Positions 49,201 to 57,884 of a DNA stretch of 64,000 bases are shown in pieces (position 1 is the first letter of the stretch; every line of letters starts with the position of its first letter). Below the pieces are notes generated by a model. The model was not told the origin of the DNA. It saw only the letters and a list, made by a program, of their open reading frames with translations, and searched no databases. This stretch comes from Rana temporaria (Eukaryota > Chordata > Amphibia > Anura > Ranidae): NCBI RefSeq assembly GCF_905171775.1, contig NC_053496.1:183671759-183735758 (forward strand), written 5' to 3'. Both the position numbers and the translations under genes were made by a program.

Positions 49201-49273
49201 TTCCCAGAATCCTCCTCACCTCTCCTGTCAGCAGCTCCATCATCTTCTTGGTGACTTCTAGAATCTTCTCCAT
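43253..49273 (-). CDS. Unit D: KRAB-like C2H2 zinc-finger paralogue, 16 fingers, 5' end disrupted
   Basis: Exons in transcript order: partial 49273-49220 (MEKILEV..MMELLTGE), KRAB 49131-48997, 48922-48596, 48505-48302, 48212-48021, 45362-45227 and 44808-43253. Splice sites and phases match unit C, and 868 codons are open from the internal ATG at 49273. Relative to unit C, about 1.15 kb containing the start exon, the 73-bp array and the 5' half of the next exon (with its acceptor) is deleted at 49303, and a G-rich array has grown there. The 327-nt exon 48596-48922 is a fusion of two linker exons. The 48302-48505 exon has a novel insert (FLKYLFDTKMLETFCFS). The ZF exon has 16 fingers; finger 14 to 15 has a shortened linker (HTREN then SCPECGK). 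Expression would need an alternative start, for example inside exon 49273 or the KRAB ATG (MEEW). Functional state uncertain. Confidence 0.75.
46440..46745. mobile_element. Harbinger-like MITE fragment in unit D intron
   Basis: Begins GGCCGCGTACATACAATCGG and contains repeated TTTCCGACAACAAATGTT and GACCGTGTGTAGGCTCC. Related to 56600-56998. The counterpart is absent at the same place in unit C (31205), so it is private to D. The right terminal repeat is not clear. Confidence 0.65.
46930..47760. repeat. ~80-bp tandem repeat in unit D intron
   Basis: About ten copies of a unit with GAACCCAACAGTCAGGG, CTGGTGGTCATGGTCTTGTT and CAGCTTCTCCAACCTTGTTG. Only three copies exist at the matching place in unit C (31520-31700, 32140-32210), so the array expanded in D. 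Confidence 0.9.
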
Positions 49274-49320
49274 GTTGTGTCTCTCGGGTTTTAGGGAGTC
49301 ATTATCCGTTCAGAGAGGTA

Positions 49321-50140
49321 ATGTCCCAGTACAGGCACCCCCCTCTCAGTACAGACACCCCCCCTCTCAGTACAGGCACCCCCCCTCTCAGTACAGACAA
49401 CCCCTGGGGGGGGGGGGGGTGACTGTCTTTACTACTGGGGGGGGTGGGGGTGGGGGTGTCACTGTCTTTACTATTGGGAGGGGGGTGTCACTGTCTTTAC
49501 TACCGGGGGGGGGGGTGTCACTGTCTTTACTACCGGGGGGGGGGGTGTCACTGTCTTTACTACCGGGGGGGGGGGGGGGGGTGTCACTGTCTTTACTACC
49601 GGGGGGGGGGGGGGGTGTCACTGTCTTTACTACTAACGGGGGGGGGGGGGGGTAATGTCTCAACTAACGGGGGGGGTGTGTCAATGTCTTTACTACTGGG
49701 GGGGGGGGTGTCACTGTCTCTACTACTGGGGGAGGGTTGTCACTGTCTTAACTACTGGGGGGGGGGGGTTTGTCACTGTCTTTACTACTGGGGCGGTGTC
49801 ACTGTCTTTACTACTGGGGGGGTGTCACTGTCTTTACTACTGGGGGGGTGTCACTGTCTTTACTACTGGGGGGGTGTCTGCACTGAGGGGCGGGGTTACT
49901 GTTTTTACTACTGGGGGGTGTCTGCACTGACGGGGGGGTGTCTGTACTGAGGGGGGTCTGTACCGTTGGGGGTGTCTGTACTGAGGGAGGGGGGGTCTAT
50001 ACTGATGGAGGGGGTGACACCACTGCAGTGGGGAAGATGTGGATATTTCAGTGGGGGTGGGAAGAGATGTGGATATTACAGTGGGGGTGGGAAGAGATGT
50101 GGATATTACAGTGGGGGGGGGGGGTGGATGGTGGGCATCG
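49321..50140 (+). repeat. G-rich ~30-bp minisatellite replacing exon 2 of unit D
   Basis: Starts with CTCAGTACAGACACCCCC units, then about 17 units of TGTCACTGTCTTTACTACTG followed by 8-20 G. It is bounded by a direct repeat TCCGTTCAGAGAGGTAA (49305 and 50145). The tracts of clustered G-runs are strong G-quadruplex candidates on the + strand, the template strand for unit D. Confidence 0.92.
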
Positions 50141-50230
50141 GAGCTCCGTTCAGAGAGGTAAGAATTTACCTTTACGGGGGAAATTTTTTATTTTTTGATG
50201 TTTGGTCAAATTTTTCTGATTTACAGTCTT

Positions 50231-50953
50231 AGGGCCAGATTCACGTAGCTCAGCGGATCTATAGATCCGCTCGATCTACGTGAATTAAGATCCGCTCCCG
50301 CAAGTTTAGGAGGCAAGTGGCTAATTCACAAACCACTTACCTCCAAACTTGCGACGGCGGATCCTAAATCCCCCAGCGGAATTCAAATTCCGCGGCTAGG
50401 GGAGTGTACTATTTAAATCAGGTGCGTTCCCGCGCCGATTTAAATGCGCAGGCGCCGTCCGCGAAATTTCCCGGCGTGCATTGCTCCCACTGACGTCGCT
50501 AGGACGTCAGTGGTTGCGACGCGTACGTAAACTACGTAGTTCCGTATTCGAGAACGACTTACGGAAACTACGTAAAAAAATTCTAATTCGACGCGGGAAC
50601 GACGGCCATACTTAACATTGGCTGCGCCTGCTTTTAGAAAGGGTAAGTATACGACGGGTACCGCGCTACGGAAACGACGTAAGAACACAGCGTCGGGTCC
50701 GCGTACGTTCGTGAATTTCGCGTATCTCGCTGATTTACATATTATTCAGTGTAAATCAGCGGGAACGCCCCCGGCGCCATTTTTAATTAAAAAAAAAGAT
50801 CCGACAGTGTAACACAGTTACACCTGTCGGATCTTCGCCCTATCTATGCGTAACTGCTTCTATGAATCAGGCGCATAGATAGGACCTGTCTAAGTCAGAG
50901 ATACGATGGAGGATCTGTAGATACACCGTCGTATCTCTTTGTGAATCTGGCCC
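50231..50953. mobile_element. Harbinger-like element in unit D intron 1
   Basis: Ends GGGCCAGATTCAC and GTGAATCTGGCCC, interior CGTA-rich. The empty site is present in unit C at 35811-35830 (GTCTTAGTATTTTTAG); in D the flanks read GTCTTA and CCAGTATTTTTAG. It therefore inserted after the duplication that produced C and D. Confidence 0.85.
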
Positions 50954-51151
50954 CCAGTATTTTTAGTTTAATACGTGAAATTATCTGATGGAATACTGAG
51001 AGCGATATAAACACTATGGGCTGTAAAATAGTATATGTATTTATCTGTGTGTACATCACACTGAAAAGAGGAACACTTAAAGATGGACACAGCAATTTGG
51101 TTCCTAATAATGGACAATGATGAGAGTTATGATCAAATAATATCTTATTAC

Positions 51152-51310
51152 CTCCTCTGCTCCTAGCTCCAGCAACGTCTTCCCTCAGCTTCGGTCTGAC
51201 TCACCTCTCTCCCGGAACTTCCTGTCTGTACCTGACATCACTTCCTGTCTTCCATAGAGACTGCCATTCTAGATTGAAGTGAGATTGCCATCTTGTGGAG
51301 CTCAGAGGAA
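51152..51310 (-). promoter_or_regulatory. Unit D promoter and exon 1
   Basis: Composite ACAGGAAGTGATGTCA at 51248-51233, ACAGGAAGTTCCGGG at 51224-51211, YY1-like CACAAGATGGCAATCTC near 51297-51281, and donor GTAATAAG at 51151. The upstream ETS site seen in A-C has changed (AGAATGGCAG in place of ACAGGAAGT). Confidence 0.65.
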
Positions 51311-51363
51311 CTGCACCCTCTTGTAGTATGAACACAGCCTTGTGCTATGTGTATGTGTTGTAT

Positions 51364-51669
51364 ATTCTTATCAGGGCCGCCATCAGGGGGGTATAGGCAG
51401 TACACCTGTAAGGGACCCAGAGGTCCCCATGGTTCCGGATGGTAACCCCCCCTTTTAAAAAAAAAAAAAAAAAAGTATACATTTTTTATTTTATTTTTTA
51501 TATATATATATATTATTATTTTTTATTTTATTAAAGGGCCCAGAGGTCCCCAAGGCCCCCGGATGGCAACCCCCCTTTTAATATATATATATTTATTTTT
51601 TAATTTTTTTATTAAAGGGCCCAGAGGTCCCCAGGGCCCCGGATGGCTACCCCCCTTTTTTTTATAATT

Positions 51670-51726
<57 letters not shown>

Positions 51727-51791
51727 TTCTCTTTGGTTTATTTTTATTAAAGGGCCCAGAGGTCCCCAGGGCCCCGGATGGCTACCCCCTC

Positions 51792-51857
<66 letters not shown>

Positions 51858-52063
51858 TTTGTAAGGGGCCCAGGGGTCCGTTTTTTTCTTTTGTTCGTCA
51901 GCACCCAAAGCCCCCGACCTCAATTCGAGGCACCCCCCCCCCCCCCGGCTTCTAAATTCACGCCCCCCCGCTTCTTAATTCGCGGCAGACCCCCGCTTCT
52001 CAATTTCTCTGCTCCAGCTGTGTAAGGGGCCCCATAATTCCTGATGGCGGCCCTGATTCTTAT
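51364..52063. mobile_element. 684-bp hAT-like MITE with perfect 8-bp target duplication
   Basis: Element 51372-52055, ends CAGGGCCGCCATCAGG and CCTGATGGCGGCCCTG, flanked on both sides by ATTCTTAT. The empty site ATTCTTATG is seen at 37146-37154 near unit C. The interior is four tandem units of GGGCCCAGAGGTCCCC with CCCGGATGGC and long TA tracts (51673-51722, 51798-51854). Confidence 0.92.
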
Positions 52064-52078
52064 GTTTGGGGTCACCCA

Positions 52079-52187
52079 CCAAGGTGGGTATAAATACACT
52101 TTAGCGGCCACTTTATTAGGTACACCTGCTTGGTAACACAAATAGCTTATCAGCCAATCACGTGGCAGCAACTCATTGCATTCAGGT
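52079..52187 (+). mobile_element. Tc1-like terminal fragment
   Basis: GGTGGGTATAAATACACTTT, GCCACTTTATTAGGTACACC and CAGCCAATCACGTGGCAGCA correspond to the start of the remnant at 37185. Cut at 52187 by the next element. Confidence 0.85.
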
Positions 52188-52484
52188 GTAGCGCTACCCC
52201 CGAAGGAGCTGCTGGTTTGTTTTGGGTGGCATGTTACCTCTGTGACTCCGCCGTCCTAGGGTAGGTGATGAGAGCCGTAGTAATGGAATGTCTTTTCTGT
52301 GCTTTTATTTACCCGACAAGGTAAAACAGTTGAACTTGGTGAAGAATAATGGAATAGCAGAAATGGAGAACGCAGATTCAGGTGTATGTAAAAGAGAAAC
52401 AGTCCTGCCGGAATGGGTGCAGCGCACCTGGACAGGCCTCTCTCACAAACCTGGCAGCCAGAATGACACTCAAACTTGGGGGTT
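52188..52484. mobile_element. Partial copy of the 1044-2232 element family
   Basis: TGTAGCGCTACCCCCGAAGG, TTACCCGACAAGGTAAAAC and ACCTGGACAGGCCTCTCTCA match 1048-1540. The copy ends in the TTAACCACTT of the next element. No coding potential seen. Confidence 0.8.
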
Positions 52485-52485
52485 A

Positions 52486-53467
52486 ACCACTTAAGCCCCG
52501 GACCAAAATGCAGGTAAAGGACCAGGCCCCTTTTTGCGATTCTGCACTGCGTCGCTTTAACTGACAATTGCGCGGTCGTGCGACGTGGCTCCCAAACAAA
52601 ATTGGCGTCCTTTTTTTCCCACAAATAGAGCTTTCTTTTGGTGGTATTTGATCACCTCTGCGGTTTTTATTTTTTGCGCTATAAACAAAAATACAGCGAC
52701 AATTTTGAAAACAAAAGCAATATTTTGTAATTGTTGCAATAATAAATATCCCCCCAAAATGTATAAAAAATCTATATATTTTTTTTCCTTAGTTTATGCC
52801 GATACGTATTCTTCTACATATTTTTGGTAAAGAAAGAAAAAATCGCAATAAGCGTTTATTGATTGGTTTGTGCAAAAGTTATAGCTTCTACAAAATAGGG
52901 GGTAGTTTTATGTCATTCTTATTAATATATATATATTTTTTTACTAGTAATGGCGGCAATGTGCGATTTTTACCATGACTGCGACATTGCGGCGGACACT
53001 TTTGATGCTATTTTGGGACCAGTGACATTTATATAAAAATGCACTGATTACTGTGTAAATGACACTGGCAGTGAAGGGGTTAACCTAGAGGGGGCGAGGA
53101 AGGGGTTAGGTGTGTCCTAGGTAGTGATCCTAACTGTGTGGGGGCTGGGCTACGAGTGACACGACACTGATCGCTGCTCCCGATGACAGGGGAGCAGACG
53201 ATCAGTGTCCTGTTGCTAAGCAGAACAGGGAAATGCCTTGTTTACACAGACATCCCCCCCCATTCTTCAGCTGCGTGACACTGGCAGACATAGAGTCCAC
53301 GGGTCCCGCGGGCATGGGGCTCGCGGCAGGGGCGCATGCTCGCCCACACGGCGGCATATTTAAAAGGCACGTATATATATATATATATATATATATATAC
53401 GCCCATTTGCCCGTCCGTGCCATTCTGCTGGCGTAAATGTGTGTTCGCTGGTCGGCAAGTGGTTATG
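52486..53467 (+). mobile_element. ~980-bp dispersed DNA element with AACCACTT ends
   Basis: Starts TTAACCACTTAAGCCCCGGA and ends GGTCGGCAAGTGGTTAT, so the ends are short inverted repeats. The interior has CTGCACTGCGTCGCTTTAAC, TTTTTTGCGCTATAAACAAA, a hairpin at 53160-53215 (GACACTGATCG..CGATCAGTGTC) and a TA microsatellite at 53370-53398. It carries AT-rich stretches but no transposase. A second copy lies in reverse at 16905-17752. Confidence 0.75.
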
Positions 53468-53469
53468 TA

Positions 53470-53667
53470 AATGTAGAACAAGGCTGTGTAAATGTAGAAG
53501 TGATCTGGGAGGAGGACCAAAGGTTCTTTGATGGGGGGAAGAGTCCCAGCTAGAAGCCTGCTGGAAGAAGAGGAACATCTCTGTGGATGATCCAACCAGC
53601 TGGGACTTTCCCTCTCTCCAGTCAAAGGGCATTTGGTCCTCCTCCCAGATCACTTCTACGCAACCCT
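53470..53667. repeat. Inverted duplicate of a ZF-gene intron fragment
   Basis: 53480-53555 (TGTGTAAATGTAGAAGTGAT, GGACCAAAGGTTCTTTGATG) is the reverse complement of the intron before the ZF exons (for example 29430-29495). 53577-53660 is the same segment in the forward sense. The pair forms a foldback about 90 bp per arm and marks the edge of the ZF-derived DNA. Confidence 0.7.
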
Positions 53668-54200
53668 TATGCCCCGTACACAGGACCGTTATTCATGTCA
53701 TGAAAAAAAAAAAACGTTTTTCTCTCGTCGCGATTCCTCTCAAGCCTGCCTTGCCTACACACGATCGTGGAAAATAACGTTCGAACAAAGCGCGGTGACG
53801 TACAACACGTACGACGGCACTATAAACGGAAAATTCCATTCGGATGGCGCCACCCTTTGGGCTGCTTTTGCCGATTTCGTGTTAGTAAAAGTTTGGTGAG
53901 AGACGATTCGCGCTTCTCAGTCTCCGTGCTTTTCAGTCTGTTACGGCGTGACGAATGTGCTATCTCCATTACGAACGCTAGTTTTACCAGAACGAGCGCT
54001 CCCGTCTCATAACATGCTTCTGAGCGTGCACGTTTTTCCCCTCTCGTTAAAGTGTACACGCGACCGTTTTTCACGACGCCGCGATGGATGCCGCGCAAGA
54101 CACCAAAACTGTAAGTACAAAATCCTTTTTTCCACAGGAATTTCGGGCCAACTTTAGGGGTGCGCGCTATACGCGGGAGCGCGCTATACCCCAATAAATA
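53668..54200. mobile_element. Harbinger-like MITE remnants
   Basis: ATGCCCCGTACACAGGACCG followed by GTCATGAAAAAAAAAAAACG resembles the left end of the 31701 element. CCTACACACGATCGTGG and GTGTACACGCGACCG further in suggest a degraded body. The right end is not identified. Confidence 0.5.
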
Positions 54201-54229
54201 CGGTAAGTAAGATACATCACTCACTAACT

Positions 54230-54630
54230 ACACTGCCCAGTGCCCATTCGAAAGAACGATACAAGTACACAAATTTACGAACAGAGAAAGAAACGGATTT
54301 ACAAAACACACGAATGAAAATACGAACATACGAATGAAAATACGAACATACGAAGGAAAATACGAACAGACAAAGGATTTAAAATACGGAATGCAAATCG
54401 TTCGTTATAGATGTCATTTTCGATCTTTTGCTTTTTCGTTGTTTCGTATTTTAGTAAGATCGTCCAATCGTACGTTCGTATTTTCGCTTGTTCGTTATTT
54501 TGCTTATTCGTAATTCCGTAATTTTCGTATTTTGGTTCTTTCAGCTTTTCGGATGTTCGAATTGATCCGAATGTACGAATACTAACAAATTCGTACAAAA
54601 AAACATTTGTTACGAACGGGAACGCACATG
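54230..54630. repeat. Palindromic ACGAA-rich repeat
   Basis: Left half carries GAATGAAAATACGAACATAC three times; the right half is the approximate reverse (CGTACGTTCGTATTTTCG, TTCGTAATTCCGTAATTTTC). Related in composition to the hairpins at 39490 and 41605. Confidence 0.65.
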
Positions 54631-55073
54631 TCTAATGACAAGCTCCTCTCTGCTCACTGAGCGGGGAAACTTGTCGGGCGCCGCTGTTTCCTATGGAGCG
54701 ATCTGATGAAAGCAGACAGCATGTCCGTTTTCATCAGATCTCACCTGAGCCGATTCCGCCATGGACGGATGGGGACGTATCCCCATACGTCTGTTTTTAG
54801 CGGATCGGATGTCAGCAGACATGTCTCCGCTGAAATCCAACGCTCCATAGAGATGCATTATCGGTTGCCCGGGTAAAGGGGGACTGGCTGTGGTCGGCAC
54901 TCCTGGACATGTTTCTGAAGGTCAGTGTGTTCTGTCTTTCTGCTTTACTTATATCCATCATCATATCTCCGGTGAAGACCAAATGCTGGATGAAATCTTC
55001 TTCAGAAACCAACTTCTCCTGGAGTGTTGATGTCCTGGTCCCCTTCCCTCCAGCGCTTTGTGATTTTAAACCT

Positions 55074-55768
55074 GATGGGCTAGATTCAGATAGCCCGCCG
55101 TAAGTTTGTGCGGGCGTAGCGTACGCTACGCCGCCGTAACTTAGTGAGGCTGGGGCTGGATTCACAAAGAACCTGCGCCCTAAGTTACGGCGGCGTAGCG
55201 TAAGTAAGCGCGCCGAATTCAAATTGTGGAGAGGTGGGCGTGTTTTATGCAAATAAAACATGACCCCGCGTAAATGACGTCTCTAACGAACGGCGCATGC
55301 GCTGTCCATGAACGTATCCCAGTGCGCATGCTCGTAATCACGTCGCAAATAGTCAATGCTTTCGAACGTAATTTACGCAAATCCCTATTTGCGAACGACT
55401 TACGCAAACAACGTAAAATTCGACGCTGTCCCGACGTCCATACTTAACATTGGCTATGCCTCATATAGCAGGCATAACCTTACGCCGGATAAAGCCTTAC
55501 GCAAACGACGTAAAAATCCGCCGGGCGCACGTACGTTTCTGAATCGGCGTATATAGCTCATTTGCATATTCTATGCGGAAATCAGCAGAGGCGCCACCTA
55601 GCGGCCAGCGTAAATATGCACGTAGGAGACTTAGGCCGCTCGTATCTTAGCCTAATTTAAACGTATCTGGTTTCCAGAATACGCTTAAATTTACGACGGC
55701 GTAAATTCAGAGTTACAACGGCGTATTTACTGATAAACCAGCGTAACTCTCTATGAATCTAGTCCGAT
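55074..55768. mobile_element. 689-bp Harbinger-like element
   Basis: Element 55077-55765, ends GGGCTAGATTCA and TGAATCTAGTCC, flanked by GAT. The empty site is seen at 21193 (CTGGTGACCTCAACCCC) within the module it interrupts. An internal TGGATTCACAAAGAACCTGC at 55160 suggests a nested or composite structure. Confidence 0.8.
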
Positions 55769-55839
55769 GATCTCAACCCCACTACTCTGTCCCTGTACCT
55801 TGTCCTCCACCTACTGCCTAGCTTAAATCCGCTGACATC

Positions 55840-56600
55840 TTGCCTGCGGCTAAGTCTGACTCCACTGACTCTCCGCCTGCTGCTCAGTCTGACTCCACTG
55901 ACTCACCACCTGCTGCTCAGTCTGACTCCACTGACTCACCACCTGCTGCTCAGTCTGACTCCACTGACTCACCACCTGCTGCTCAGTCAGACTCCACTGA
56001 CTCACCACCTGCTGCTCAGTCTGACTCCACTGACTCTCCACCTGCTGCTCAGTCAGACTCCACTGACTCACCACCTGCTGCTCAGTCTGACTCCACTGAC
56101 TCACCACCTGCTGCTCAGTCTGACTCCACTGACTCTCCACCTGCTGCTCAGTCTGACTCCACTGACTCACTACCTGCTGCTCAGTCTGACTCCACTGACT
56201 CACCACCTGCTGCTCAGTCTGACTCCACTGACTCACCACCTGCTGCTCAGTCTGACTCCACTGACTCACCACCTGCTGCTCAGTCTGACTCCACTGACTC
56301 ACCACCTGCTGCTCAGTCTGACTCCACTGACTCACCACCTGCTGCTCAGTCAGACTCCACTGACTCACCACCTGCTGCTCAGTCAGACTCCACTGACTCA
56401 CCACCTGCTGCTCAGTCAGACTCCACTGACTCACCACCTGCTGCTCAGTCTGACTCCACTGACACACCACCTTCTGCTCAGTCTGACTCCACTGACTCAC
56501 CACCTGCTGCTCAGTCAGACTCCACTGACTCACCACCTGCTGCTCAGTCAGACTCCACTGACTCACCACCTGCTGCTCAGTCAGACTCCACTGATTCACA
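55840..56600. repeat. 33-bp minisatellite, in-frame PPAAQSDSTDS
   Basis: 23 copies of a 33-bp unit (TCACCACCTGCTGCTCAGTC plus TGACTCCACTGAC). As 33 is a multiple of 3, the + strand is open for 291 codons with an 11-residue repeat, and the minus strand is open as well. No ATG starts the + frame and no splice context is evident, so I call it a repeat and not a mucin-like gene. Confidence 0.85.
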
Positions 56601-56998
56601 CAAGATTGGAAAACCCGACAAGAAAACCGTGGATTTTTTTCCGACGGAATGTCGGCTCAAACTTGTGTTGCTTACACACGGTCACACAAAATTCCGACCG
56701 TCAAGAACGCGGTGACGTACAACGAGCCGAGATCAATGACGTTCAATAGGCAGTTCAGCTCCTCTGCTTGATTCTGAGAATGCGTGTTTTTTTTGTGTGT
56801 CGGAATTGCATACAGACGATCGGAATTTCCGACAAGAACTTTTCTTGACGGAAAAATTGAGAGTTAGCTCTCAAATTTTTGTTGTCGGAAATTGCGACAC
56901 AAAAAGTCAGATGGAGCCTACACACGGTCGGAATTTCCGACCAAAAGCTCACATCGAGCTTTTCTTGTTGCAATTTCCGATCGTGTGTACGCGGCATT
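56601..56998. mobile_element. Harbinger-like MITE, left end obscured
   Basis: Contains TTCCGACGGAATGTCGG, CGGAATTTCCGACAAGAAC, TACACACGGTCGGAATTTCC and ends CGATCGTGTGTACGCGGCAT, the mirror of the 46440 start. The left end merges into the 33-bp array. Confidence 0.7.
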
Positions 56999-57059
56999 AC
57001 CCAAGAATGCAGTTTGGCTAACTAGGAAAAGGGGGGATAAGAATACACTCCCCCCAAAC

Positions 57060-57310
57060 CATACCAGGCTGCATGCTCTCAACATCCGATTGCCTCTCAG
57101 GGGATCAGGAAGGAATTTTTTCCCTGCTGTAACAAATTGGATCATTCTTTGCTGGGATTTTTTGCCTTCCTCTGGATCAACTGTGGGTGAAGGATTGTGT
57201 AAATGGGATTGCATTATTATTATTATTATTATTTATTTTTTGTGTTTTTTGGTTAAACTGGATGGACTGTCTTTTTTCAACCTGACTAACTATGTAACAT
57301 GTGGGGGGAG
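57060..57310 (+). mobile_element. CR1/L2-type LINE 3' tail
   Basis: GATCAGGAAGGAATTTTTTC, TTTTTGCCTTCCTCTGGATC and TTTTTTCAACCTGACTAACT match, from memory, the conserved 3' end of a vertebrate CR1/L2-like retroposon. An ATT microsatellite sits in the tail (57216-57236). No reverse transcriptase sequence is present. Confidence 0.65.
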
Positions 57311-57884
57311 GTCGTTATCCTGGCCCAATGTTGATGAGGACAAGGGCCTCTTACCTACAACCCTGGCAAAGTGTTTTTGGGGGCCTGCAGGCGGGGAACT
57401 GAAGATACAAGATTAAGACAAAAACTAAAACCTACAGGATGGGCCTTAATTTTAGTGTTGGAAAAAGGAATAAAGGAAAAGAGAAGGACATTTCGTAATA
57501 CAGATCTGAAGGAAGACTTTTATCAATCAACTTTCAAAGAATATCATGAGTTTAAGAGAGGAAATATTTATTCTTCATTTGTTTCATATTAATATATTTG
57601 CCTTTTTATTACACAGATATAACATTTGACATCAGCTAATGACGTATTTTCCACTTTCTCCCTGCAGATGGCTCTCTTTGCGCAAATGAAGATTCTTGTA
57701 TAGGCTTATGACTACTGCACTGAAATGGTCAGTCCTGTCCTGTAGTCTGATCTCCCCTTCTCTTCATGAGAAATGTGTCGCTTCTCTCTCACCATGATGT
57801 CTTCATTTGAAGACTCTGCTGAAGATCAGGGGAGATCAAAATACAAAGCTAAAGGGACCAAACCAGCAGTGACACCCCCTCCTT
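57311..57884. other. Spacer with no recognised gene
   Basis: Apart from the AT-rich stretch 57420-57620 I see no coding frame, promoter or repeat that I can name. 57770-57850 holds an inverted pair (CTTCTCTTCATG..CATGATGTCTTC) of little note. Confidence 0.5.

Noticed and set aside
55840..56715. 291-codon PPAAQSDSTDS repeat protein, mucin-like
   Set aside because: Initiates without ATG, both strands are open, and the 33-bp repeat explains the frame. It would need RNA evidence.
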